Source of the DNA: Candidatus Dojkabacteria bacterium
Lineage (GTDB): Bacteria > Patescibacteriota > Dojkabacteria > SC72 > JAFGCJ01
Direction: 5' to 3'
Length of the DNA stretch: 33,590 nucleotides
Assembly (NCBI GenBank): GCA_016929645.1
Contig: JAFGIK010000002.1
Location: forward strand, 1-33,590
A program made the translations under genes and the position numbers. Position 1 is the stretch's first letter; each line of letters begins with the position of its first letter. Positions 8,674 to 16,141 of the stretch are shown piece after piece. The notes under the pieces were generated by a model. It was not told the origin of the DNA, ran no database searches, and saw only the letters and a program-made list of their open reading frames with translations.

Positions 8674-9945
8674 TCACTGTTCTACTAAATCAAGTATTTG
8701 AGTTTTGATTTCATTGTTGAATCCGGAAAACGACTCTCCTCCAACAAATATGAATGGATAATATTCGTAACTTGTTGATACTCCCTGACTTGTTGGATTA
8801 TTGGCCTTATACTTTTGTAATTCAGTTGAATAATCTGAGTCAGTATTTAAATGTTCCTCGTAAGCAATGCTGTTATCTTTGAAAAACTGTAGTGCATCTA
8901 GACACATAGTTCCTGTATTGTTATGGAAGATAACAACTGAATTATCTATGGAATCATCTTGACTTGGACTTTCACTTGATTCTCCATCATTTAAATTTTC
9001 CACCTTGCAAGGATTTATGACATTTTCCTCATCCTCGTAAGGGATTGCAGGTCGAATTTTCTCTGGAGTATACGGTGCATTTTTGTTTATTGGAATTTGC
9101 CATAATGGCATTGTTATATCTATAGTTCCCAAAGTATCAAGATCGACCCAGTCCACATCGTAATCCTCCCAAAAGGTGTGCCACATATCATTCCATCTTT
9201 CTTTATATCCACCAATATAAGTATGGGAAACTCCAATAAACTTCTCTTCTTGGATTGCTTGTTCAAATTCTTTTGTCATGTCTTCTGGGCTGCCACCTCT
9301 TTCGTAAAAACTATAGTCGCAAAAACTCCCATATTTAAATTCTGGAACATCGATATTTGACACTGATATTATTTTTACGTCGTATTCTTCCGGTTTATAT
9401 ACAGTCGTTGCAAGTTCTGTTGTACCTCTTGCTGTGATGTATTCAATTCCAAGTTCATCTGCAATTTTGACTGTATTCATATCTGATGCCATATATCTTG
9501 AAGAAATTATTCTGACATCAATATCTAAGGCATTCTCGATTCTTGATTTCATGTCTGATATGGTCTCGTATTGTTCGTCATAAGACATTTCCCAGTACGG
9601 TTGTTTGTCATAAGATGCAGCAATTTCAATGTTTCCTGTCTTAAGTATTTCCTTAATGGTATCTTTATTTGCTTCCACAAAATCTGCATTTACCATTAGA
9701 ATTCCGTATACGTTGTGTTCTTTCATGTCATTAACCATGTTTACCAGACCTTCAGTATTATTAAATTCAATTAGTAACATCATTGCTTTTGGTTTTGTCT
9801 CTGTCTCTATTCCTGATTCTTCTGTTAGGATATCATCTTTTGTATTGGGGCAGACAAGTTGTCTTACCAGGAAAAATTCTGCTAAAAGAAGAATGATTAC
9901 TCCTGTAATAATACCAATAGTTGCCGGCAGTTTTTTATTCATCAT
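8674..9945 (-). CDS. Membrane-anchored NodB-like domain fused to a glutaredoxin-like domain
   Basis: 423 residues. One membrane segment (about 8-27) anchors an outside-facing protein. Residues ~54-290 resemble the polysaccharide deacetylase (NodB) barrel, including SYDEQYETISDMKSRIENAL and the IADELGIEYIT strand-helix. The metal-binding residues are absent, though: the usual FDD is EFNN (60-63), the His pair is replaced around SYDKQ (111-115), and the RPPYG loop is SSRYM. It is probably not a deacetylase. After an acidic, Ser-rich linker, residues ~335-423 form a glutaredoxin-like domain: VVIFHNN, then GTMC (345-348) in the CPxC position, a YYPFIFVGG strand with cis-Pro397, and FSGFN. Only the second Cys (C348) remains. 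It is the last gene of a leftward run after an ArsR-type regulator. Fold calls are moderate; activity is unknown. Confidence 0.7.
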   Translation of the reverse strand: MMNKKLPATIGIITGVIILLLAEFFLVRQLVCPNTKDDILTEESGIETETKPKAMMLLIEFNNTEGLVNMVNDMKEHNVYGILMVNADFVEANKDTIKEILKTGNIEIAASYDKQPYWEMSYDEQYETISDMKSRIENALDIDVRIISSRYMASDMNTVKIADELGIEYITARGTTELATTVYKPEEYDVKIISVSNIDVPEFKYGSFCDYSFYERGGSPEDMTKEFEQAIQEEKFIGVSHTYIGGYKERWNDMWHTFWEDYDVDWVDLDTLGTIDITMPLWQIPINKNAPYTPEKIRPAIPYEDEENVINPCKVENLNDGESSESPSQDDSIDNSVVIFHNNTGTMCLDALQFFKDNSIAYEEHLNTDSDYSTELQKYKANNPTSQGVSTSYEYYPFIFVGGESFSGFNNEIKTQILDLVEQ

Positions 9946-9980
9946 TTAGAATAGTTAAAATTTAATTAATTTTTTTTACA

Positions 9981-10256
9981 TTAATTATTAATAAAACTTA
10001 GTAAAGATAAAATTCCCTTTTTCTGAGAGTTTACTAAACGATAAATTATATGTTGTCCATTGCGTTTACTCTCGATGTATTTCATATCGACCAGTGTTTT
10101 GAGATGATGTGAAATTAGATTATGTTTAAGTTTGAGTTGTTTGACAATTTGACATACGCATGTGTCTTTTTGGGCTAGTAGAGAGAGTATTTTAATTCTA
10201 TTTGTTACGAGTAGTTTCTGGAGATTTTTTATTCTTTCTGTTGTGGATACTTTCAT
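9981..10256 (-). CDS. ArsR-family transcriptional regulator
   Basis: 91 residues with a winged helix-turn-helix: RIKILSLLAQ, then DTCVCQIVKQL (the ELCVCDL metal-sensing helix of ArsR/SmtB proteins, Cys in CVC kept), the recognition helix KHNLISHHLKTL, and the wing IESKRNGQHIIYRL. Members usually repress their own operon and release DNA when metal(loid) or a thiol oxidant binds the Cys pair. The ATG is four bases from a perfect 54-bp palindrome, a natural operator. The gene lies between the UPF0251 gene and the NodB/glutaredoxin-like gene, both on the same strand, so its target may be that redox protein rather than an arsenic pump; no arsenic gene is present. Confidence 0.88.
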   Translation of the reverse strand: MKVSTTERIKNLQKLLVTNRIKILSLLAQKDTCVCQIVKQLKLKHNLISHHLKTLVDMKYIESKRNGQHIIYRLVNSQKKGILSLLSFINN

Positions 10257-10260
10257 CGGT

Positions 10261-10314
10261 ATGTGCCTGAGTGATATATTTCAATATATATTGAAATATA
10301 TCACTCAGGCACAT
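10261..10314. promoter_or_regulatory. Perfect 54-bp palindrome upstream of arsR-type gene
   Basis: The two 27-base arms (10261-10287 and 10288-10314) are exact reverse complements with no spacer. The core ATTTCAATATATATTGAAAT resembles ArsR/SmtB-family operators; the outer arms are ATGTGCCTGAGTGATAT and its complement. It lies between the stop of the UPF0251 gene (10334) and the regulator's ATG (10256). In RNA it would be a long hairpin just before the start codon. No U-tract follows on either strand, so it does not look like a simple terminator. Confidence 0.85.
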
Positions 10315-10333
10315 TTCAGTCAATACTGAGATG

Positions 10334-10615
10334 TTAATCATTTGATTTTCGTATATTTATTGCATAACCTTCTATTAGTGCTTTTGTAATTTTTTCAAGA
10401 GCTGCTGATAGATCTCTTTGATACTGGCTTTGTGAGATTCCCATTTTTTTTGATGCTTCGTTTTGCTCCTCCTTCTCTATGTATCTTAATCTCAATGTCT
10501 CGATTTCGTCATATGATATTGATATTTCATTAAGATTCTTTAATGGTATACCTCTTGGTTTAAAGTATATTTCATTAAAATTGAAACCTAATCTTCTTCT
10601 GCATCTTTGTCTCAT
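10334..10615 (-). CDS. UPF0251/DUF134 DNA-binding protein
   Basis: 93 residues matching the UPF0251 (DUF134) pattern: an RCRRR start, YFKPRGIPLKNLNEI, DEIETLRLRYIE, then a helix-turn-helix like sigma region 4 (NEASKKMGISQSQYQRDLSAALEKITKAL) and a closing EGYAINI strand. Family members are predicted DNA-binding regulators often found beside small Cys-rich or NifX/NifB-like proteins. Here it follows a Cys-rich zinc-ribbon protein, after a 15-bp hairpin, and precedes the ArsR-type regulator. Family call firm; target unknown. Confidence 0.88.
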   Translation of the reverse strand: MRQRCRRRLGFNFNEIYFKPRGIPLKNLNEISISYDEIETLRLRYIEKEEQNEASKKMGISQSQYQRDLSAALEKITKALIEGYAINIRKSND

Positions 10616-10640
10616 AATGAATTTAAAATGAAATTAACAT

Positions 10641-10674
10641 AAAAGAGTAGAAATAGTATTATTTCTACTCTTTT
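10641..10674 (-). terminator. Hairpin terminator between zinc-ribbon and UPF0251 genes
   Basis: AAAAGAGTAGAAATA (10641-10655) pairs perfectly with 10660-10674 around the loop GTAT. The arms end in A4 and T4, so the hairpin could terminate in either direction, though no long T run follows it. It sits 13 bp past the stop of the zinc-ribbon gene and 26 bp before the UPF0251 start. Confidence 0.6.
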
Positions 10675-10687
10675 GACAGGGTGTGAT

Positions 10688-10912
10688 TTAAGCACAAAAG
10701 ATTCCATTCATCATTGTACCGCATTTAGGACACTTTTTTTCTGTACAGGGTATGCCTCTCGTATGCGCTTCTTTATATCCACATTTAGGGCAAGTGCAAA
10801 ATTTGGTTCCGCCTTGTCTTCTTCCTGGTGTTTGTTTTTGTAATCGCCTATTAACCTGTCTTCTTCCTATTATTTCCGGTCTATTAGGTCCTGTTCCATC
10901 AAATCTTGGCAT
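10688..10912 (-). CDS. Small zinc-ribbon protein with MPRFDGTGP start
   Basis: 74 residues from the ATG at 10912. An upstream in-frame extension to 10984 is open, but MPRFDGTGP matches the conserved start of a family of small proteins (DUF5320-like, MPxFDGTGPxGxGPxTG) found near UPF0251 genes. The C-terminal half has CTCPKCGY and EKKCPKCGTMM, two CPxCG knuckles for one zinc site, plus further Cys. The basic middle (RRQVNRRLQ, PGRRQGG) could touch nucleic acid. The role of the family is unknown; neighbours point to metal/Fe-S or redox handling. Confidence 0.75.
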   Translation of the reverse strand: MPRFDGTGPNRPEIIGRRQVNRRLQKQTPGRRQGGTKFCTCPKCGYKEAHTRGIPCTEKKCPKCGTMMNGIFCA

Positions 10913-11032
10913 AATATAACTAATTAAATTTATATACGGGTATGTACCCGTGCGTATATTACCTGATCTGTTGCTGTGGGTCAATACCCATTTTGACTTG
11001 AAAATCTTTTGAATTAATTTGTAAAAGATATT

Positions 11033-11041
11033 TGCTATAAT
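11033..11041 (+). promoter_or_regulatory. Extended -10 promoter for the carotenoid operon
   Basis: TGCTATAAT is an extended -10 element. The best -35 (TTGAAT, 11009-11014) is 21 bp away, too far, so the TG may compensate. A transcript from here would have a leader of about 140 nt before the ATG at 11190, containing a four-codon reading frame (11152-11166) behind GTGAGG. Confidence 0.4.
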
Positions 11042-11189
11042 TCAATTATATTATTGTAATTTTGGATTAATAATAAGTTTATTTGTTACGTTATATATTT
11101 TTGCTTTTATATAAACAACGAAATTTTTGGCTTTGTGAGGTAATATTGTAATGTCATCGAAGTAGTTAATTTTAAATTTGTACTATATT

Positions 11190-11948
11190 ATGAAACTTAT
11201 AAAAGTTGACGCATCAAATGTTGATAAGTATGGATTCTTTTGCAGGATGAGCAAAATGAAAACTAAAGGAAATCAGGACAAAATGAACTGGCTTACTGAT
11301 AGATTTAAAGAAGGACTGGTCATGCAGCTTCTTGATTTAAAAGACGGTGGACGTGGCTATATTGAATATATTCCTGGAGAATATTGTTGGAGAGCTATAA
11401 ACGCAGATGGATATATGGTTATTCATTGCTTGTGGGTTGTTGGTAAAAGTCAGAATAAGGGCTATGGTAAGCTTCTGATTGAAAAATGTATTGCTGACGC
11501 CAAACAACAAAAGATGAAGGGTGTTGCAATGTTGACTAGTGAGAAGACATGGCTTGCTAAAAAAGGATTTCTGGAGAAAATGGGTTTTGAATCTGTCTCT
11601 GAGTCTGATGACAAAGTTTTCAATATTATGGTTTTGCCATTTGATAAATCTGATAAACCAACATTTTCTGGCAATTTTGAAAAGAAAGCAGCTGCTTATA
11701 AAGATGGATTTACTGTATTTATGACTCATCAGTGTCCCTATATTGATGATGCTGCCAAGGTTGTAGAAGAATATGCTAGAAAAAAGGGATTACCTTTCAA
11801 AACCGTAGAGCTGACTTCTGCAAAAGAAGTTAGAGAATTATGTCCTTCCCCTTATGGAACTTTTAGTATTGTGTACAATGGTAAACTATTAAGTTATACC
11901 TACTTGTTGGAAAAGGATCTTGATGAGCTTGTTTCTGGAGGTCGATAA
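11190..11948 (+). CDS. YoaP-like GNAT acetyltransferase with thioredoxin-fold tail
   Basis: 252 residues from the ATG at 11190 (a TTG at 11178 is also in frame). Residues ~1-150 are a GNAT domain; QNKGYGKLL (88-96) is the acetyl-CoA pyrophosphate loop, followed by the MLTSEKTWLAKKGFLEKMGF helix-strand. Residues ~170-252 match the YoaP C-terminal domain: a thioredoxin-like fold with FMTHQCPYI, where the second Cys of CxxC is Ile, and SPYGTFSIVYNG in the cis-Pro region. The substrate of YoaP proteins is not established. It is the first gene of a rightward run with the two carotenoid genes (23-bp gap), although no biochemical link between GNAT and carotenoid steps is evident. Confidence 0.82.
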   Translation: MKLIKVDASNVDKYGFFCRMSKMKTKGNQDKMNWLTDRFKEGLVMQLLDLKDGGRGYIEYIPGEYCWRAINADGYMVIHCLWVVGKSQNKGYGKLLIEKCIADAKQQKMKGVAMLTSEKTWLAKKGFLEKMGFESVSESDDKVFNIMVLPFDKSDKPTFSGNFEKKAAAYKDGFTVFMTHQCPYIDDAAKVVEEYARKKGLPFKTVELTSAKEVRELCPSPYGTFSIVYNGKLLSYTYLLEKDLDELVSGGR

Positions 11949-11971
11949 TCTGACATTATATAGTTATTATT

Positions 11972-12610
11972 ATGGAGAAATCTTCTGCTAATTTTCTTAA
12001 AAACATTATAGTTATAATATTCTTTATTATCGGTGCAATTGGAGTGATGTTGCCTTATACCAAAGCTTTTTTTCTTTTTTGTACACCGTTTGCTTTGCTC
12101 TCCATCAATATATATGTTTTATTTTTGGTTTTGAAAGAGAAGCGAAACCTATTTTGGATTATTCTTTTCTCTGTTGTTACACTGATTATTGAAATTATTG
12201 GTGTGAAGACTGGACTTGTATTTGGAGAATATTCTTATGGTCCGACATTGGGTGTTAAAATATTTGATGTTCCTTTGGTGATTGGTTTAAACTGGGTATT
12301 ATTAATTTTGTCTTCAGTTTATATTACTTGTCGTTTTTATCGCGGAAATTTGATTTTTAGCTCTTTGCTATCTTCGATTATTGTAACCTTGCTCGATGTT
12401 TTAATTGAACCTGTTGCAATTAAATTGGATTATTGGGCCTGGAAAGATATTGTGGTTCCTATTCAAAATTATTTAGCTTGGTTTATTATTTCTTTTTTGG
12501 TTTCAATATTTTTCCATAAAGTTATTGATTTTAATGGAAAAAATAATAGAGTTTTGAACTTTTATTTTGTTGGTCAGATTCTTTTTTTTATAATTTGTAA
12601 TTTATTATAA
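11972..12610 (+). CDS. CruF-like carotenoid biosynthesis membrane protein (DUF422)
   Basis: 212 residues, about six or seven hydrophobic helices. The motif FGEYSYGPTLGVKIFDVPLVIGLNW (from about residue 85) is typical of the COG2324/DUF422 family, which includes CruF (carotenoid 1',2'-hydratase in bacteria and bisanhydrobacterioruberin hydratase in haloarchaea). A later LDVLIEPVAIKLDYWAW segment fits the same family, whose conserved acidic residues are thought to act at the lipid face. It would act in the cytoplasmic membrane on the linear end of a carotenoid. The next gene, a CrtI-type desaturase, begins five bases after its stop, supporting a shared pathway. Family is confident; hydratase activity is inferred. 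Confidence 0.82.
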   Translation: MEKSSANFLKNIIVIIFFIIGAIGVMLPYTKAFFLFCTPFALLSINIYVLFLVLKEKRNLFWIILFSVVTLIIEIIGVKTGLVFGEYSYGPTLGVKIFDVPLVIGLNWVLLILSSVYITCRFYRGNLIFSSLLSSIIVTLLDVLIEPVAIKLDYWAWKDIVVPIQNYLAWFIISFLVSIFFHKVIDFNGKNNRVLNFYFVGQILFFIICNLL

Positions 12611-12615
12611 TCAAT

Positions 12616-14097
12616 ATGTCTAAAAAAATTGTAGTTATCGGTGGAGGAATAAGTGGGCTTTCTTCTGCGGCTTTATTAAAGAATTCCGGTTATGAAGTAA
12701 TTCTTCTTGAGAAAAATAATGAGCTTGGTGGCAGAGGTCGAATATGGAAAGATAAAGGATTTACTTTTGATATGGGACCCTCCTGGTACATGATGCCTGA
12801 AGTTTTTGAAAACTTTTTCGGTTTGTTTGGAAAAAAAGTATCTGATTATTATAACCTGTTAAGACTGGATTCTCATTATAAGGTGTTTTTCCCAGATGGA
12901 AATGTTTTCAATATAAGTAAAGATCTTGATATAAATGTTGAACTTTTCGAATCTGTAGAAAAAGGTGCTGGCGATAAATTAAAAAAGTATCTCGCGAAAA
13001 GTCGACATACTTATGAAACGGCTATGCAGGATCTTGTTATGCTTGATTATAAGAATATTTTTAAATATATAAATGTAGGTTTTATCAATTCGCTGTTAAA
13101 GCTTGATCCAATTACCAGTTTTTCAAAGTCTTTTCATGGTTATGTCAGTAAGTATTTCAGAAATCCAGAGCTTCAAAAGATTATTGAATTTACTACGGTT
13201 TTTCTTGGTGGATCTCCTTATAATACACCAGCTTTTTACAATCTTATAACCCATGCTGATTTTAATCTTGGAATCTATTACCCAGATGGTGGTATTAATA
13301 AATTTATTCAAGCGCTTAGTAAACTTTGCAGTGAAGTCGGTGTAGAAGTTCATACTGGAGAAGAGGTCCAACATATTACTGTAAAAGATCGAAAAGCTAT
13401 CAGTATAGAAACCAAGAATAAATCTTATCCTGCTGATATCGTATTGAGCAGTGCAGATTATCATTTTACTGAAACTAAACTTATTGATAAAAATTTCAGA
13501 ACGTATGACGATAATTATTGGAGTAATAAAATAATGTCTCCCTCTGCTTTTAATATCTATCTAGGATTAAACCAAAAAGTTTCAAAACTTGAACATCATA
13601 ATCTATATTTTGATGATTCGTGGGAGAAAAGCTTTAAGGAAGTGTATAACGTTCACAAATGGCCCGATAATCCATCTTATTATGTTCATGTACCTTCCAA
13701 GACTGATCCTTCTGTTGCTCCAGATGGTTCTGAGGCTGTTTTTATATTAGTTCCTGTTGCTGCTGGTCTTGAAGATGATGATACGATTCGTGAAATAATG
13801 TATGAAAAGGTCTTATCTCATTTTGAGGGTTTGGTTGGTCAATCTATCAGGGATTCTATTGTTACCAAAAGAATTTTCTCTCATCGGGATTTTAATTCTT
13901 CGTATAATGCCTTCAAGGGGGCTGCTTTTGGTTTGGCACATACATTAGGTCAAACAGCATTATTCCGGCCTAAGAATTTTAGCAGAAAAATCAAAAATCT
14001 TTATTATGCGGGACAATACACGAATCCTGGAGTTGGCATGCCTGTATGTCTTTTGTCTTCACAAATAACTGCAAATTTGATAAAAGCTGAAAATTAA
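12616..14097 (+). CDS. crtI: CrtI/CrtN-family phytoene desaturase-type oxidoreductase
   Basis: 493 residues. An FAD-binding Rossmann start, VVIGGGISGLSSAALL (about 6-21), is followed by the ELGGRGRIW motif and FDMGPSWYMMPE, as in CrtI phytoene desaturases, and the protein ends with the family C-terminal signature NLYYAGQYTNPGVGMPV. Full length for the family. It would oxidise phytoene or another acyclic C30/C40 carotenoid at the membrane; CrtI, CrtN, CrtD and CrtO relatives are hard to tell apart by motif. It is the third gene of the YoaP-like/CruF-like operon. No phytoene or squalene synthase (CrtB/CrtM) is in this window, so the substrate must come from elsewhere. Its stop is three bases from the convergent next gene. 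Confidence 0.9.
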   Translation: MSKKIVVIGGGISGLSSAALLKNSGYEVILLEKNNELGGRGRIWKDKGFTFDMGPSWYMMPEVFENFFGLFGKKVSDYYNLLRLDSHYKVFFPDGNVFNISKDLDINVELFESVEKGAGDKLKKYLAKSRHTYETAMQDLVMLDYKNIFKYINVGFINSLLKLDPITSFSKSFHGYVSKYFRNPELQKIIEFTTVFLGGSPYNTPAFYNLITHADFNLGIYYPDGGINKFIQALSKLCSEVGVEVHTGEEVQHITVKDRKAISIETKNKSYPADIVLSSADYHFTETKLIDKNFRTYDDNYWSNKIMSPSAFNIYLGLNQKVSKLEHHNLYFDDSWEKSFKEVYNVHKWPDNPSYYVHVPSKTDPSVAPDGSEAVFILVPVAAGLEDDDTIREIMYEKVLSHFEGLVGQSIRDSIVTKRIFSHRDFNSSYNAFKGAAFGLAHTLGQTALFRPKNFSRKIKNLYYAGQYTNPGVGMPVCLLSSQITANLIKAEN

Positions 14098-14100
14098 ATC

Positions 14101-14913
14101 CTATTTTGCAAGAAGTTTTAATGAGAATCCTTTAATTCCCTTATAGACAATAGTTGCTCTAAATCTTTTGCCTTCAAATAATTTTGCATCTTCCCTCTCT
14201 CCTATTGAGTAAAATGGTTTACTGTAAAAAAAAGGACCTGATGTTGGTCCTAATAATACTGAGTATCGTTCTTGATTATCAAGATTTTCTATGCTAAGTC
14301 GTAATGATTCTTCAAATGAGATCTTCCGCTTACTAATTTTTTTAAAATTCAACTGATTAAGGAGAGCTGTTGTCTCTGTGAAATTTTGCGATCTTGCACC
14401 TGGTTTCCACAATGGTTGATATTTCCATTCCGGATATACGGATTTAATATACTTGATGACATCTTTGGGTGGTAAACCAGCAATGGCATCTTTTTGGTTT
14501 TGAGGCGAAGCTTTTAATGTGTACTCAAACATGAATCTCTTTGGGTTTTCCAATGAAAATTCTTTTTTTGTAAGAAAGTTTTTACTATTTTTCAAATATA
14601 ATATAGTTTTGCTGCCGAAGATGTTTATAAATCTTGCCATATAAAATGTTAACCAAACGAGTAATCCTAATGAAATGGAAAAATTAATAAGGAGGCTCAA
14701 ATCTTGATGTAATCCTTGAACAGGTAACTGCAGGATATCGAATATGTGATTAGTAAATTTATTCAGTGTTGAACAACATATGTGCACAAGAAATATTGAT
14801 GATGGAAGTAAAACAATAACAATCAGCACCATAAATAAAGCGTAAGGGAAAGCTTTCAGTATACCTGAAAAAGAGATTGCCGGGTTTTCTTTTTTCATTT
14901 TTTTATAAGGCAT
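14101..14913 (-). CDS. Membrane protein of unknown function
   Basis: About 270 residues from the ATG at 14913 (the frame is open from a GTG at 14964). Not recognised. Two strong hydrophobic segments occur: FPYALFMVLIVIVLLPSSIFLV and LINFSISLGLLVWLTFYMARFI. They are separated by about 30 residues carrying two adjacent Cys, so hairpin insertion is likely. The remaining ~170 residues are soluble and basic, with an FEESLRLSIENLDNQERYSVLLG stretch. It is convergent with the carotenoid operon and has no obvious operon partner. Confidence 0.65.
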   Translation of the reverse strand: MPYKKMKKENPAISFSGILKAFPYALFMVLIVIVLLPSSIFLVHICCSTLNKFTNHIFDILQLPVQGLHQDLSLLINFSISLGLLVWLTFYMARFINIFGSKTILYLKNSKNFLTKKEFSLENPKRFMFEYTLKASPQNQKDAIAGLPPKDVIKYIKSVYPEWKYQPLWKPGARSQNFTETTALLNQLNFKKISKRKISFEESLRLSIENLDNQERYSVLLGPTSGPFFYSKPFYSIGEREDAKLFEGKRFRATIVYKGIKGFSLKLLAK

Positions 14914-15141
14914 ATAAAAAATATATAATCCAGCTATTTCTGAATCATATACAAGTTGTCGCACTTATATAATATTTCATAACATTATATTTTAATATGC
15001 AAGAAAGGTATACAGGTAACCTTTTGTCTTGGCCCTGACCTGATAAACTAGCGGTATCTGTTTTTCTGGTGTTATAGATAATGCTTGAATTATATTGTTG
15101 TCCTGAAGCCAAATATATATGTTGTGGACTTCTACACTGCG

Positions 15142-15170
15142 TTGAATGATCAGCGTATTTGAGATATAAT
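15142..15170 (+). promoter_or_regulatory. Sigma-70-type promoter TTGAAT-17-TATAAT
   Basis: TTGAAT at 15142-15147 and a consensus TATAAT at 15165-15170 are exactly 17 bp apart. Transcription would start near 15177 and run rightward, where the only nearby gene is on the opposite strand, so the product is likely a non-coding RNA. Confidence 0.55.
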
Positions 15171-15176
15171 ATATAT

Positions 15177-15240
15177 ATCACGATGACCAAGTAAGTAGCC
15201 TAAGGTTTCGACCGAACGCTAATCTTGGTCATTTTTATTA
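15177..15240 (+). ncRNA. Putative small RNA with nested hairpin and U-rich end
   Basis: ATGACCAAG (15183-15191) pairs with CTTGGTCAT (15224-15232). Inside it TAGC (15196-15199) pairs with GCTA (15218-15221), and the tip is GGU-UUCG-ACC (15204-15213), a UUCG tetraloop. TTTTTATTA follows the outer stem like an intrinsic terminator. A second copy, CTTGGTCGTGATA (15258-15270), could pair with TATCACGATGACCAAG (15176-15191) instead, giving two exclusive folds. No known RNA family recognised. Confidence 0.4.
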
Positions 15241-15342
15241 TGTGAAATTGTTGGTACCTTGGTCGTGATATTTGGAGTGGAGCTGTTTTCCTTATGCTGT
15301 CCAATACATCAGAGCATAGATGAATAGATTAATAACAAAATC

Positions 15343-15888
15343 TCACGCTTTTCGGGGTTTAGGTGTTGATTTCCCATATTTCAGTTTATCCTTAAGTAAG
15401 TCCAGTCGCGCTATATATTTATGAAATTTTCTGAGCAAGCTTGAGTATTTAGAATTGGGGGTAAGCACTCGACCTAGTTTGTTATTCTCTACCAAATATT
15501 CAATTAAACAATGGAAATCACCGTCTCCTGAAGCAATATATGCTTTGTTGTAATTTGGATATTCAATCATAGCATGTAAAACTAGTTCTGCATCAACGTT
15601 TCCTTTGATAACAATGTTTTCTTTTTTCTTTATTTCAAGTGTTGGCTTGAATACAATTATGTACCCAGCCTTTTGTAAATCAGTGTAGAGCTTTTCATTG
15701 CCTGAAATGTGCCCGATAAAAAGATAAGCTTGATCTATTTTATACTTGTTCTTTAAATAAAGTCTGAATTTTTTAAAATCCAGTTTCCAACCTGCTGTTC
15801 TGATACCGAGGTTTAGATTCTGACTATCTATAAAGGCAAAATTTGATATTTTTTTCTTTTTCTCGTGTGTTTTTGTGGTGGTGTTCAA
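15343..15888 (-). CDS. NYN-domain (PIN-like) ribonuclease, LabA/DUF88 type
   Basis: 181 residues starting at a TTG; no in-frame ATG precedes the domain. A basic start leads to FAFIDSQNLNLGI, where the first catalytic Asp (FIDxxNL) of NYN nucleases lies; the second acidic site is VKGNVDAELVLHAM-like (KGNVDAELVLHAM) and the third ASGDGDFHCLIEYL. The tail is highly basic. All acidic residues needed for metal binding appear present, so RNase activity is plausible, as in LabA/NYN proteins acting in RNA turnover. Convergent with the small-RNA-like element upstream at 15177-15240, with no operon partner. Confidence 0.88.
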   Translation of the reverse strand: MNTTTKTHEKKKKISNFAFIDSQNLNLGIRTAGWKLDFKKFRLYLKNKYKIDQAYLFIGHISGNEKLYTDLQKAGYIIVFKPTLEIKKKENIVIKGNVDAELVLHAMIEYPNYNKAYIASGDGDFHCLIEYLVENNKLGRVLTPNSKYSSLLRKFHKYIARLDLLKDKLKYGKSTPKPRKA

Positions 15889-16141
15889 TGAATTATTAGA
15901 TGTGTCTTCAATTTTAACTTGTACGAGCTTGACCTTTTTTATAATTTGGTCCTAAGCCTTTGTTGCCGGTAAACTATCCCGGACATTGACACAATTATCT
16001 CATATGTAAAAGAGTTTGGGTATAAGGGAGCTTGGGCTGAGTTTCTGGCTGTAGGTTATTTACATATCAAACTTCTGTAGGGACTTATATTGATAACCCT
16101 ATTTGGGAATGGACTCTTGATCAATCCCTTCATAGAGATTG
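15889..16141. other. Intergenic region, no recognised gene
   Basis: A rightward frame ending at 16078 reads DIDTIISYVKEFGYKGAWAE and further to GYLHIKLL. It is protein-like but only about 35 codons long, and has no ATG, so it may be a gene remnant. Nothing else identified. Confidence 0.3.

Larger units (their letters stand above)
14965..15342. other. Intergenic stretch with a small-RNA-like element and no convincing protein gene
   Basis: A minus-strand frame of 81 codons (15190-14945) is open here but overlaps the membrane-protein frame and has no recognisable motif. The interesting content is a good rightward promoter (15142-15170) followed by a compact hairpin (15183-15232) and a second copy of CTTGGTC (15258-15264). 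Another short hairpin, TATGCT/AGCATA, is at 15293-15318. Confidence 0.5.

Noticed and set aside
10261-10314. Insertion-sequence end or simple terminator
   Set aside because: No transposase remnant or target duplication flanks it, and no U-run follows on either strand.
9981-10984. An arsenic resistance operon
   Set aside because: No arsenate reductase, ArsB/Acr3 pump or ArsA is present; only the regulator type is shared.
14945-15190. 81-codon leftward frame
   Set aside because: It overlaps the extended membrane-protein frame, lacks any motif, and crosses the promoter and start of the putative small RNA.
15200-15220. GGTTTCGACC as a tRNA T-arm
   Set aside because: The loop is four bases (TTCG), not seven, and no acceptor, D or anticodon arms can be drawn around it.
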